In this document: piece by piece, positions 21,066 through 63,780 of the stretch
Position numbering within the stretch: position 1 is the stretch's first letter
How the letters are laid out: every line of letters starts with the position of its first letter
The notes under the pieces: generated by a model
What the model was told of the DNA's origin: nothing
Databases searched by the model: none
Seen by the model: only the letters and a program-made list of their open reading frames with translations
Assembly: GCA_905116865.2 (NCBI GenBank)
Contig: CAJHNH020000558.1
Span: 712,239-776,238 of the forward strand
Source of the DNA: Candidula unifasciata
Lineage: Eukaryota > Mollusca > Gastropoda > Stylommatophora > Geomitridae
Direction: 5' to 3'
DNA: 64,000 bases
Made by a program: the position numbers and the translations under genes

Positions 21066-22369
21066 AATATCCAAAGGATGCTAACTACCCAGGAACTCTG
21101 AAGTTATGCTTGCCACTCTGCATGAAGCATGCCTGTTTTCACCTTTCTCAACATGCTCTGTGAGTCAGTAACAATCACGGCATGTGTGTATAGATGATTC
21201 TAAAGCCAGCGGAAGGCAACAATTAGAGAGCTGACAATAAAACATCCTATATTTATCCTGGCCAACCCCTCCCTCTTTAGACTCTCAGTGTACGCTGTTT
21301 GTGGGCGTCTACTCCGTCAATTTCCTAGTTTTAGTTAACAGGTTTTTTGCTCCCCGTCCGTGCGTTGCTGATAAATACGCCAGTACCTGTCCTTAACATC
21401 CTTTTGAAGGAAGTTTTTCGTCAGGAACACAGATGAGTATCATTTATTGTGTACATTAGTCCCATGTAGTCACTTCATAGTTAGAACATATTTGTGTATG
21501 TGTACTGTATTGTTCTTTGTGTGCCGATGAAGGCTAATCGCCGCAACGTCTTTTGTTCGTTTATTGTGATTGATTTTGTAAAGCTAACATAAACTGTTTG
21601 TTGTTTCTTACCAACTTGTTTTCTTCCCTATAATTTTCTTCTCCTTTTAAAAACTATATTTATCCTATACTTTTGTCTATATGGTGGATCTCCTGTTTAA
21701 AATTTTTAAAATAATTTTCAAGAGTAAAAGACAATACTACCCAGAGCACACAGAAGGCTAAATCTTATGACCTGTAGACCACAATGAATATGTTGGACCC
21801 TCCTGTTTTAAGCAGGCTCTAAACTCTAGGTTCGATTAGAATTGAGGAAAAAGACTTTGTGATACCTGTATTTCCTTGGAATCCAAACATTTTCTAAGCG
21901 CTGGAGCACTTGCATGAGTGCAGTAGTTATTATATGACAAAATTATACATTTGTTCTTCACTTTTTTCAGCACATATTCTCTCTCTCCCCCCCCCCTTTT
22001 TTTTTTCTCCATCCCCTTTAAGGTTTTCATTTGAAGCCTCTATAAGAAATACTTAACATGCCTACATTTTCGTAACATGTGATATCATCATCATCATTAC
22101 CATCATCATCATCATCAGCAGATTAGCCAGTCTTCAGACTGGTGTAGAAGTCATCTGATAATGCCACCCTCTATTTGTCTGTCTATCTGTCTGTCTGTTT
22201 TGCCCTGCTTACTTGTCGGTCTCTAACAAGTCACTAGATATTTCTTACCTACCTAAAAAATCTGTCTTTTCTATTTTAAAAGTTCAGTAATGTAAGTATA
22301 ATTAGAGCAGTTTGTAGTGTCTGTAATTGAGAATGAGAAATTTTGAAATTTTTTGGAAACATTATTATA
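21066..22369. other. No gene seen
   Basis: AT-rich unrecognised sequence. A C/T run lies at about 21988-22008 and a degenerate (ATC)n at about 22086-22118. No supported exon. Confidence 0.4.
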
Positions 22370-22500
22370 TGAACGAATGAATAACTGTACGAAGGTGTGG
22401 ATTGGAACGGGAGAATAGTACGTAGATAGGCCTACATATCTTAACCATTTGAAAATAAAGTTTGTTTGTTCACCTTCGTTCGTTTATCTGTTTGTCTGTG
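22370..22500 (+). mobile_element. Unclassified interspersed repeat (family H), copy 1
   Basis: Shares GTGTG-ATT...GAAC, the phrase CTTAACCATTTGAAAATAAA and a GTTTGTTTGTTC end with 47215-47345. Confidence 0.5.
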
Positions 22501-22570
22501 GCTAAAAGACATCACAGCTGTGCTGTAAACAGTAACTACGCAAATACAACTCACCAATTTAAAAAATAAT

Positions 22571-22572
<2 letters not shown>

Positions 22573-22610
<38 letters not shown>
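22573..22610. repeat. C29 homopolymer followed by A-run
   Basis: Pure C at 22573-22601, then about nine A. A G-run follows at about 22708-22721. Confidence 0.95.
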
Positions 22611-22611
<1 letters not shown>

Positions 22612-22719
22612 GACACAGAAAAGTGAGAACTTTGCATCAGTAATGAAAACTTCTTGTTTCTCCTGTTCTTCTGCAATCACCCTCAAAAAGGAAAGAGGAA
22701 AAAAAAGGGGGGGGGGGGG

Positions 22720-22840
22720 GGAAGGGGTTGTACATTTTGTTGTGGATTACAGCCAGGCTGTGATATCTGTGCCTTAAGGTCCAGCACATCCAATTTCAAT
22801 AAACTCTTCAACAGTTTTCTTTGACAATATGCATGCTGAG
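22720..22840 (+). mobile_element. Unclassified interspersed repeat (family I), copy 1
   Basis: Shares GGCTGTGATATCTGTGCCTT and neighbouring phrases with 36900-37025. Confidence 0.45.
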
Positions 22841-22964
22841 GAACAGAGGGGAAAACCCCACACAGATAAACTGCGGTATTTCAACGAGATGGCCAAACCA
22901 CTTGATCTGCTGCTGTTCCTTGATAAATTTAGTACAATGTGTCGTTCCCGTAATTTGTCTGACA

Positions 22965-23330
22965 GTATCATCATTCAAGTGCTAGAGGTTCTGGGTTCAA
23001 TCCCTGGTAAAGGCTGGGATTTTTTCATGTGGACCTGGATTTCTAATAATTTTCCCTGGTCTTTGGGTAGTCAGATAGGGCACCCGTGTGTATTGTTGAG
23101 CATGTAAAAAAAAACAACCTTAGCTGTTGGAAATCGAAAATGGTAGCCTAATGGTGCTGCCTGGGCAAAATTTGAAGTTAAAAATCAACCAAAAGTATTT
23201 CAGGATCCTCGCCAGTGCTACAGAGTCTGTGCACTGTGCTAAGCTTCTTCAGACTCAAGACTTAAGTTAGAAGAAGAACAGAGCACTTATAGGTTATTAC
23301 ACGTGTGCCATGATGTTAATTTGATGCTCA
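22965..23330 (+). mobile_element. tRNA-derived SINE (family D)
   Basis: About 365 bp, homologous to minus-strand copies at 34360-34770 and 45035-45455. It has a B-box-like GGTTCAATCCCTGG, then TTTTTCATGTGGACCT, CTTTGGGTAGTCAGAT, GTTGGAAATCGAAAA, TTTCAGGATCCTCGCCAGTG and GTGCCATGATGTT. Confidence 0.75.
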
Positions 23331-23384
23331 AACCGAGATGGAGTGAATAATAATATATCAGGCAAACTGTACTAGATTCCATGT

Positions 23385-23605
23385 ACTTGTACTAGATTCA
23401 TTGAGAAACAGCAGATCAAGTGGTTGGGCCATCTCATTAGAATGCAGCAAGATCAAATACCATCACAAGCACTACACCTCAGAAGATCAGCTACAAGAGC
23501 AAGAGGACGGCTGTGGAAAATATGGATCGACAACATTAAAGACACTATGCCTTCATGCCATGACGATAGCCTGTGGCAGCAAGCGTGCACTAGATCGCAA
23601 ATTTT
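23385..23605 (+). mobile_element. Family A LINE 3' end
   Basis: Reads EKQQIKWLGHLIRMQQDQI and RARGRLWKIWIDNIKDT across frames, the LINE C-terminus also seen at 16300-16560. Confidence 0.75.
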
Positions 23606-23639
23606 CCTCTCCACGAAGCTTTACGACAGAAGTAAAGGA

Positions 23640-23765
23640 GGCCATCACGATGCTAACCACATCATCCACCACTTGCTAATTTGTCTATAAAATATAGGTC
23701 TAGCCCTATATGCCCAATACGTCCAGAGTCGTGGAAACAGGTACTGTCACTTTACTGTAATAATA
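23640..23765 (+). mobile_element. Family T SINE 3' part
   Basis: AGTAAAGGAGGCCATCACGA, CCACATCATCCACC, TATAGGTCTAGCCCTATATG and CGTGGAAACAGG match the 3' half of family T. Confidence 0.7.
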
Positions 23766-23799
23766 AAATACATAAATACAAAAGCAATGAGTTGAGTTG

Positions 23800-24020
23800 A
23801 TTCAAGAACAAACATCACAGCAATCAGGGCATTCCCATAAGCGCTCCGTCCCCATCTTCAGCAGGCAGTGAAAAGTTCCAATACTAATGGTGCCAGTAGC
23901 ATTCTGATTAAATGTCTGTCTTGCCTTTAATCTGAGCGGCAAGCATCTGTCAGAACCCCTCGTCACTCCTCGCTGTGGTGAATCATCTACTCCCCCAAAC
24001 TGCACGTGCTCTCCCACGAG
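23800..24020 (-). mobile_element. Family C LINE 3' end, minus
   Basis: The minus strand reads FNQNATGTISIGTFHCLLKM then GTERLWECPDCCDV, the clearest copy of the family C terminal peptide. Confidence 0.8.
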
Positions 24021-24435
24021 GCACTAACCACATCTGCCCTATTTATATGAATGAAAAAGCAATAGATGTAATAAATGAGAAACTTCAATTTACATTTCTG
24101 AAAAACGTCGAGTGAATACAAGGATGGTACTGAGAAGGGAGGAGGAAGAAGAGGAGATGTTTTTGTGTTTAAAAAAGGTTTTCTTCCAATCAAACCAGGA
24201 ATCTGCAATTCTCGTGTTTTTTCTTTTCTCTTTCTTTCTTTTTGTCTCCTTTCTCTTCTTGGACCTGGCTGAGGCTTACCACTTCTAAAATGTGAGTTGC
24301 ATTCCAAATAATATCATATACCACGCAAAAAGTTGGGTATAAACAGGACGTTCACCAAGATGAACTTTTTAGAAAGCAGATTTCTGACATCTTCATTACA
24401 CTTTTTTTTAAATTTGACCATGGCATGTAATTCTT
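24021..24435. other. No gene seen
   Basis: Unrecognised, CT-rich in places. Confidence 0.4.
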
Positions 24436-24439
24436 CTTC

Positions 24440-24722
24440 TACAAAACTGCATCTCTGCAGTCTTATTTTAATTTCTGCACCTTTCCACTAACAACAACAA
24501 AAAAAGCTGCCAAAACTGCCTTTATTTCACACATTTTTGCCTTGTAGGTAGGGCAGTCTTTAAGCTTGAGGGCCTCATGGCTGGTGCTGCTGCCACAGAC
24601 TGTGCAGGTGAGGATTTCATTTTTCATTAGGAAAACCAAAACAATCCCCAACCTTATAGAGGATTCAAACCTGGGTCTTCTGCTTGAGAGCCCAACGCTC
24701 TAACTGTTCGGCCAGCCACTCC
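24440..24722 (-). mobile_element. SINE with leucine/serine-tRNA-like head, minus
   Basis: Reverse complement begins GGCTGGCCGAACAGTTAGAG with GACCCAGGTTTGAATCC, a good A-box/B-box pair of class II tRNA type. A body follows with TGCACAGTCTGTGGCAGCAG and TACCTACAAGGC. A functional tRNA is unlikely because the arms do not close. Confidence 0.6.
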
Positions 24723-24747
24723 CTAATAAACGGCATGATGGTCTACA

Positions 24748-24815
24748 TGAATATAGGTCTAGCCCTATATTCTCAATTGGCCCTAAGGCATGGACAGGAG
24801 ATTTTTCCTCCACCC
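24748..24815 (+). mobile_element. Family T SINE 3' end only
   Basis: TATAGGTCTAGCCCTATATT and GGCATGGACAGG match the family T 3' end. Confidence 0.55.
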
Positions 24816-24859
24816 CTCAATAAAGGCTACTCCACAATAATGCCAACATCAGGCTTTTA

Positions 24860-25050
24860 GACAGTCCAAAAGAGGAGAAGGACGTAGAGCAAGAGGTAGA
24901 CTAAGAACAATATGGAAAGATAACATCAGAGAAACTCTACAGCATCACAATGTGTCTATGGTTGAAGCAGCCAGAAGAGCATAAAGCAGGACCTTATATC
25001 TCCCTCGACACCCGAATTGGTAAAAAAGAAGAAAGAAGAAGATGAAGACA
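24860..25050 (+). mobile_element. Family A-type LINE 3' end with GAA tail
   Basis: AAGAGGTAGACTAAGAACAA, GATAACATCAGAGAAACTCT, then AGCAGCCAGAAGAGC and AAGAAGAAAGAAGAAGATG correspond to the GRPR...DNI...AA-R end plus tail. Confidence 0.55.
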
Positions 25051-25510
25051 GTTCTATCCCCCCCTCCCACCCTCCATGCGTATCAAAATGAAAGAAGTGC
25101 ACAAAGTTTGGTTCAGAAGCTTCTACAATTTTATTAAAGTCAGCAGCATTTAAATCAATTACAAAGTTCATAATGACTTTCTCTCTAAAACAATTATATC
25201 ACATTAGCCGCATATGATAGAAATCAGCAAACTTAACTGTAAATGTTTCAATGCCTTATTCTATCAACAGTATCAATGATTTCCTTTTCCCTGCTTCTCT
25301 CTCTCTCTCTCCAAAGTACACATACACATGTGTGTATGTGTATAAATATATATATTTATATATACATAAATATATGTGTGTGTGCATGCGTGTGTGTGTT
25401 CGCGTGTAGGTAAAATAAACATAAAACTCTCAATGGACTCAAAAATAAGTAAGGCAGCAACAATGAGGAGCAGATGAACCCCCCTAAAAAAAAAGATGTT
25501 GGGAGAACAG
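25051..25510. other. No gene seen; CA/TA-rich patch
   Basis: Imperfect ACATGTGTGTATG/TATATA repeats lie at about 25320-25405. Otherwise unrecognised. Confidence 0.4.
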
Positions 25511-25514
25511 GAAA

Positions 25515-25685
25515 AAAAAAGTTAGTTGCGTATCCTTTAAGGACATTGCAGTACCAACCCCTGCATTTTTTGGGCCGTTGTAGTGATTCTAGGCAAATTT
25601 TATGTTAAGTAGTTTGCCACTGCTTTCTGACCAGTCAGCTCTCGGTACCACTGTCAAAACAAGCGCATGACAAACCATCAGCAGA
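25515..25685 (+). mobile_element. Unclassified interspersed repeat (family E), copy 1
   Basis: About 170 bp, aligning with 48185-48355: GTATCCTTTAAGGACATTGC, GTTTGCCACTGCTT and GTCAGCTCTCGGTACCA. Confidence 0.65.
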
Positions 25686-26535
25686 ACAGAAAGCTCGTGA
25701 TTAAAACAAAAACTCTTTTCTATCAGGCTTGTGTTATCAGCACTCTTCTTTATGGTAGTGAAATTAAGTCAGCTTATTGGCACCAGAAAAAATAGCTAAA
25801 TCACTTTTGCATGTGATTTCCTAAAATGAATACGTGGTGTGTAAGAAAGCTGGCTCACTATTAATGTAGCTTGTTAACTCTGGAACACACATAGCTTTTC
25901 AACAACTGACAGCACTAGAATGCCTCTCGAATTCCAATATGCATTCAGCCAGTTTATTTCTCCTATTCCATCACAATTACTCAACTAACATCATCGCTGT
26001 TCACTTCCGCAAGCAGACCACAAAAATCATTTAATCAACGTTGACTACAACAATTCATTCAACTACACTGACAACTGTCTTCTTTCGACTCTGGTGCACA
26101 ACCGACCTCGGACTTGCCCTTTCCAGCCGAGTATTTCGTGTTTGTGCGTATGGATTTTCTGCTTGACTTACTGTCAGCGTGGAGACCATGCAAAGCATGA
26201 TCAAGACAAGGTCATAATCACTGAGGTGTTGGGGAGTGAGCAGGATCTTGGCAGTTTTCTCTATAGTTAGTCTCTCAACGCTCAGCTGGCTGGGTCACAT
26301 CTGCAGAATGTAAATTCCCTAAGAACATCCTCTATAGTGATTTACAGATGGGTAGAAGAAGTGTGAAAGTAGGACATGAATGATACAGGTACTGAGGTAG
26401 ATTTATGGTAACAAAATACAATGGACTGTGTTGCATAGAGGGGGAAAATCAGGAAGGGATAAAGGAAAAAAACTGACTGAAAAAATGTTGAGAGCTGAGC
26501 ATCTCTCTCTCTCTCTCTCTCGTGTTGTACCTCAC
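25686..26535. other. No gene seen
   Basis: Unrecognised sequence; a (CT)n run lies at about 26502-26520. Confidence 0.4.
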
Positions 26536-26623
26536 CAGGACACTGCACAAGCGATAAACACCTGGTGACACAAAGTGCCACCATGAGGATCACCAGTGGA
26601 GAGGTCCCAGAAACCCTGAGCAT
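26536..26623 (-). CDS. Candidate first coding exon, signal peptide
   Basis: The ATG at 26623 starts MLRVSGTSPLVILMVALCVT followed by RCLSLVQCP, a short n-region, hydrophobic core and polar end like a signal peptide. The exon would end at phase 1 with G|GTGAGG, the usual phase after signal peptides in secreted or receptor genes. No promoter, second exon or family match was found. It could be chance. Confidence 0.3.
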
Positions 26624-26639
26624 CCTAACAGAAGTACAT

Positions 26640-27425
26640 TAAATACATGTGATAGCCACAAAGGTCCTGAAATAATATTCTCTAAGTGTGGAAGACTTTT
26701 CCTAATGTGGGCGGGTCTTGCCAGTCACACTCGCCACTGCCACCGGCTTTGATTCCACACTTCCCCATAGAACTATTGGGAAAGATGGAAAGGTGCCAAC
26801 ACATAAATTAAAAAACAAACAAGTAAAAATAAACCAGTTATACATGAACGCACAGACAGGTTCATATGGGCATGCACTCAGGCATATGTGCATGTACGCA
26901 TGTACACACTGATGCTGAAAAATTACACTGTGCAGAATAAGGCACTGTAATGTATAAACATATGATGGTGACATGTCCATTCTTCATGATTAAATATTTC
27001 AAATGTCGCTGTGTAAGTCTGGCATGATGTTGTTCAGAGCTGTATAGTGTTCGTTGGTGTCACACATATTGTTATTGATACGGGTATGAGACAGGTTAAT
27101 TCCACTTTCTCCCCAAGACTGTGTCCAAAAGTAAAGCCAACTCAACAATGAAACAAGTTTTGAAACAATTAAAGATCACCAATTTTCATAGTTCCATAGT
27201 TGTAAAACAGTGTTCTCCACAGGAGCTTTACCACAAAGATTTAATCTTTGTAACACCAGTTATCCTCAGTCAATATACTTGAGCAGGCGGTTGAGGTGAT
27301 GATGGTGTCTCAAATATGGAGATACAGATTTAAACCATCATGTTATCTGTTAAAGATATCATTTACAAAAACACAAATCATTCTGCAGTTAATGTAGCAG
27401 ATATCAGGTAAAAAAGTCAAAATGC
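26640..27425. other. No gene seen
   Basis: Unrecognised AT-rich sequence without supported exons or repeats. Confidence 0.4.
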
Positions 27426-27454
27426 CTTTTCAGGCCTTTAGACGCATCGGACAG

Positions 27455-27560
27455 ATGGGAGGAGCACTCGGTGGGTAATGTGGTCAGCATTACACCGGCC
27501 ACTTTCCCAGGACATACATCCTGGTACCCATTTTAGGCTGAGCTGACCTGCGACGCCCCA
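27455..27560 (-). mobile_element. Family T SINE fragment, minus
   Basis: Reverse complement shows GGTACCAGGATGTATGTCCT, GGGAAAGTGGCC and GTGTAATGCTGACCACATTA, then CCCACCGAGTG, as in the family T body. Confidence 0.6.
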
Positions 27561-27639
27561 TATCATGATAAAAATCCACACACTGGCCATTTCAGTCTAT
27601 CAGCACTCATAAAAACTTTGATGAATAAATTAACCTCTG

Positions 27640-27805
27640 AGCAGGAAGAAAGGCAAGACGGACATTTAACCAGACGGACATTTAACCAGATTGTGACCGG
27701 TACCATGAGTATTGGATCTCTGCGCTGGCTGCTGAAGATGAGGATGGAGCATGCATTGGAATGCCCCGAGTGCTGTGATGTCAATTCTTGACTCAACTCA
27801 ACTCT
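27640..27805 (+). mobile_element. Family C LINE 3' end
   Basis: Plus-strand pieces read FNQIVTGTMSIGSLRWLLKM and ALECPECCDVNS. Confidence 0.75.
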
Positions 27806-27920
27806 TCTCTGTGCCAGCTTCTGTGCCCTGAATCCACAAGACGGACACTTTTACTTAGAGTAGCTCAACTTGGCTCTGCTTCAACTTGCCACTTGAAAAG
27901 GAATCATACATTGATGCAGT

Positions 27921-28205
27921 CTCTTCTTCTTCTTCTTCTTAGTGTTCAATGGCTGTCAAATGCAAAGGAAAAAGTTCTGGTTGTTCATCCACTCCTCGAC
28001 TTTGGTGTTGATGCAGACCTTGAGTTTTGTGTGCACATCTGTTTTACAGATCTTAATTGTATGTACACTGTTGGTTCCTTGTCTCTCAGGCAGATGGACT
28101 GTGACTTTGAAGGAACCATCTCTAATTAGTGGCCTTCTAGGACATGCTTGTTGGGGGAAAAGGAGGGAGGGGGCGCATTGGGTCTATTATTTTGTCTCCA
28201 AAACC
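27921..28205 (-). mobile_element. SINE-like element (family B), copy 1
   Basis: About 270 bp with a (CTT)n start on the plus strand, that is a (GAA)n tail in the element's own sense. Conserved blocks on plus: TTCAATGGCTGTCAAATGCA, GTTCTGGTTGTTCATCCACT, TGTTTTACAGATCT, GTTCCTTGTCTCTCAGGCAG, TTTGAAGGAACC. Lies just downstream of the DEF8-like stop codon. Confidence 0.8.
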
Positions 28206-28391
28206 ATTCCAATGTCATAAAATAACAAAGCAGCAAAAGCAACAGCACAAAACTAACAGCCAAGGAGTGGGGGAACGCAGGCATCCAGTCACACAGATAG
28301 TGCAGAGCAGTGTTATTTAACCATTTTATGCCTGGGGACCAGGATCACAGGAGAAATATTTGGAATTATCAGAGCCTCAAGTAGTGCAGCA

Positions 28392-60336
<31,945 letters not shown>

Positions 60337-60480
60337 TTTTGCACGACAGAGCTAATTATAGCGATATATCTCGACACCTGGCAATCAAACAACAAATGTA
60401 AGATAAGTGAACCAGCTATAAACAACAACACATAAAACGGAAGTCAGCTGTCTGTCGGCATTTAAAATGTTCTATTCAAA
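60337..60480 (-). promoter_or_regulatory. Putative promoter/5'UTR of the DEF8-like gene
   Basis: About 200 bp separate the DEF8 start codon from a LINE fragment beginning near 60540. An ETS-type core (ACGGAAGT on plus, 60437-60444) lies about 100 bp upstream of the ATG, a position common in TATA-less housekeeping promoters. No TATA box is evident. The motif alone is weak evidence. Confidence 0.3.
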
Positions 60481-60539
60481 AACATTCCGTCAACGAAATT
60501 GTGTAAGAGATTTATTCTACCGGGTATTTGTAAGCCAAA

Positions 60540-60830
60540 AAGAGCAACCAAGAGGTTTTGAAAGAGTCGGGAGCCCGAAGACAACTCATCACAGACACCA
60601 GAAGGAGACCGTCATCATTTTTCGGCCATGTTATGAGAAGAGGGAAAATAGAACATGTTGTGACCACTGGAAAGATCTGTGGAAGGAGGGATAGAGGAAG
60701 ACAACGAAAGAAGATGCTTGATAGTCTTGTTGCTTGGCATGGAGGTGTGTCGGCACCCGAACTGATACATGCTGCAGGAGATCGCAGATTATGGAGAGGC
60801 ATGATCGCCCACGCCAGTCGGCAAGGCACC

Positions 60831-60866
<36 letters not shown>

Positions 60867-60870
60867 GTAA
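60540..60870 (+). mobile_element. LINE 3' end (family G) with (ATG)n tail
   Basis: Reads RRQLITDTRRRPSSFFGHVM then RRGKIEHVVTTGKICGRRDR, MLDSLVAWHGGV and AGDRRLWRGMIAHASRQGT in one open frame, ending in (GAT)n at 60833-60863. It holds the single-copy equivalent of the segment triplicated at 20031-20135. Starts about 200 bp upstream of the DEF8 start codon, in the opposite orientation. Confidence 0.85.
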
Positions 60871-61480
60871 GGACTCGCTACACTGTGTATGCAGAATAAA
60901 AAATTTGAAAAACAAGGTCATTAAAAATGTGCTTGAAAAAGTAATTAAATTAGAAAAAAAAATAGTTACTGCTATGGTCTAAGACGGTTTGGGGAAGCTG
61001 GAAAGTGCCAATAAAATATTCATTTTAATAGATCTTGGTAATGTCCATCAAGTGACATGACTATTCACGCTGCTTCAAATTATTAATATTACCTGCTACG
61101 TGTCTGTTGTTATTTTTTTTTAATGGTAATTCTGACTGCTTCTATCGTGTCCTCAATTGTGTGTACATTTTTTGTGTAAACATTTTCTTTTTTGAAACCC
61201 CACAGATAATAAACTAATCATGTTAGATCTGGAGAACGAGCAGGTTAAATTATACGTGATACCATGGGATTTGTTCAGCCAAACAAACAATATGTATTAC
61301 CTTGATAATACCATTCTGTTTTGAGTGCACATTATTACTCCAGCAGACGACATCATTTCACTGCATATTGCTACGATGGTGACCGTGGAGCAAATTTTGT
61401 TGTTGTTGACGTCACCACTTCGATTTTAGTTTCAAATTTGTTTTACATCCAAAGTGTTGTGTGACTTTACAAACACCCTG
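60871..61480. other. No gene seen
   Basis: AT-rich unrecognised sequence. Confidence 0.35.
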
Positions 61481-61483
61481 CAT

Positions 61484-61712
61484 GAAACAAAAAGCTGTGG
61501 AAATTCGCGAAGACCAACGCCACGCAGCATAGACTTTAGGATTACAAATAAGTTTTATCTTCTGTCAAGACACTTGGTTTGTCTGATGATTTCACGAAAC
61601 AGAGAGCTGTAGAAATATATGCTGACGAACGCCACGTAGTGTGCACTGTAGGAAGGAAAATAAGTTAATTAACACATTGTCCGTCAAGACACCGATTTTG
61701 TCTGATGATAAG
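61484..61712 (+). repeat. Two-copy tandem of a LINE-end-like segment, about 112 bp each
   Basis: Copy 1 (61484-61594) and copy 2 (61595-61712) share GAAACA-A-AGCTGT-GAAAT, GA-CAACGCCACGCAGCATAG and GTCAAGACAC...TTTGTCTGATGAT. The core resembles the ACCAACGCCACACGGCATGG end of family G LINEs. Confidence 0.65.
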
Positions 61713-62935
61713 AAAACACTCAAATGTTTTAACCTAAAGATAATCTCAACCTGACTTTCTGAAGTACCCTGATAACAGCAAGTGAAAGATGTATTCAAGA
61801 AGTCAATTTTAAAACAACTCAAAAGAGCATTTCACTGGACGGAGACTCATATATGCAATCTATCTTTGTCAACTAAGACGAAAAAAAGTCTTTCAGACCT
61901 TTATAGAACCAGTACTTATATTATTTAGTTAGTTGATAGACAGATAGTCCTCATCATTCGTAAAGCGCTCTGATACCCTTTTCGGCGTGTGGCGACTGAT
62001 GTATGGGAGTTAATTATAGACAGTCGATTACTAATCTTTGTTAAGTTATACCATATTGTGAGGGTTAACGTATGTGCTAATGAACACCATAGCCCTGTGC
62101 CATACAAGCCAAGTGCAGTAAGAACATAAGAAGGTAAATCCCATATGTTCATAGTAATCAATACCCCCGTCAGTGAGAAAAAGAATCCTTCGCTTTACTG
62201 ACTGTCAGTATGAGAATGGAATAAGCGGCAGTAACCGAAGATCGTTTATGATTATCTAAACCCGGTAAACGGAGAATCGACATTGTGTTTGATACCCAGC
62301 CAGTGTCGAACTGTGAGTATTCTATTATCCCAAGAGATGAGAGACGAAACTTGGCAAATATACCAATGCTAGTAAATGTAGTGAGGATATTAAACCGCGA
62401 CTAACGACGAACAACTAAGCGGAACAGCCAGACTTAAAAGCACACTGAAACAGGCTGGTTACTGTAAAACAGTCTCTCTACTCGCAAAATGCATTGCACA
62501 GATTAGGAACTGAAGCTCGCAAAGACAGAATAACAACAACAACAAAATTAATGTTGTCATTTGACATTGGTACTTTTCTTTTATTTCACCCCATCTAGGG
62601 ACTTTGAAATTACGTGGTGAGTTTCCGGTAAAGTCCGATATTATTGTGGAAAAGGGGGAAGGGGAAAAAGGGGGAGAGGGTAGGATTAGTGTTAGACAGT
62701 GTTTATTTCACACTCAACACTTATATTTTATTAGACGTTTCCGGGAATCCGGGAAGTGTCCACGAAATATCGGAGTTCCCGAGATGAGGGTGAATTAAAA
62801 GAAAAGAACCGACAGTCTAAAACAGGGATGTGCTAGTGACGGATGAGAGAGAGAGAGAGTCACACACACACAAAAATTACAAACACACAAAAGACCATAC
62901 ACATTTTTTGTTCACATTAAAATGTACAACTGGTT
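61713..62935. other. No gene seen
   Basis: Unrecognised. Includes (AAC)n near 62535, a purine-rich G/A patch at 62650-62685 and GA/CA repeats at 62846-62868. Confidence 0.4.
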
Positions 62936-62939
62936 TACC

Positions 62940-63780
62940 TATTTAAGAATCGACGTCATAGCACACCGGGCATGCCCATAGATGCTCCGTCTCCAAATGC
63001 CGTAAGGTGTAGATGCTAACTATTTCAGTAGCACATTATACACACGCCGATCTCTTCCTCTCATCCGTCCCTCCGTGCCGGATCCACACCGAATTCCTTG
63101 TTCAAACATTTTCGGCAATGTTATTTCATCTAATCTCGTGTCTTCTGTGAAAAGTCATTTATATATGGTCTTCAGAATATCTCCCTTGTCTAATATGAGT
63201 GTCCCTGCAGCTTTCGCTTTTGTAACCAGACAATCCGATCTTTCATTCCCTCGCCCTCCTGCATATCCCGTAGAGTATATCCGCGTGATTCCCTGCAATG
63301 TTTGCATGATATCCACTCATGCCACATTAGTCCATTTGAACCTTCCCCAATACCGACTGAGAATCAGGCACAATAATTCCTCTGGTAACTTTGTTTTCCG
63401 CTATCCACTTCAGAACTGCAGTGATTTGCCTCATCTTCCATTCTCATGCTTGAAGTTGTAGATATAAAAGCTCCGTTTTGTTCTGCCACAATTTTCCCTT
63501 AATTCTAGCTGAAAATCCCCAGCCAGATCTTACCCCCCGATGAACAGAACCATCGGTGAACACTACTGCATCATCTAGTACAACATTACCAATAGTTGTT
63601 GTACCTCTAATTCTGCCAAACCGTTACACCACTATTCCCTTCCTAACGTGATAATGACCCGATGGAAACTACTGTTGTGGGTGTTTGTGTCAATCAATTC
63701 CTGCCCCGTGTGTATTTGCTTGACTGAGGCCGCCGTCTCGGTGGTATCTTCAGCTAGTGCCATCCATGACTTTCCTCTTT
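62940..63780 (-). mobile_element. Family C LINE: RNase H domain and 3' end, minus
   Basis: The minus strand from about 63580 reads DDAVVFTDGSVHRGVRSGWG (RNase H start with catalytic TDGS), then VLKWIAEN and PDSQSVLGKVQ (second catalytic Asp). In another frame it reads GYAGGRGNERSDCLVTKAKA and AGTLILDKGDILKTI. The end (62950-63000) matches the family terminal CATTCCCATAAGCGCTCCGT pattern in reverse. Frameshifts make it inactive. It gives the family its assignment to RNase H-bearing non-LTR elements (I/Nimb-like; clade uncertain). Confidence 0.82.

Noticed and set aside
24660..24722. tRNA gene of Leu/Ser type
   Set aside because: A and B boxes are recognisable but acceptor and anticodon arms do not pair well and a SINE-like body follows.
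63075..63461. 128-codon plus-strand frame
   Set aside because: Antisense of the RNase H domain of a family C LINE, whose motifs (TDGS, DSQSVL, GNER) are on the minus strand.
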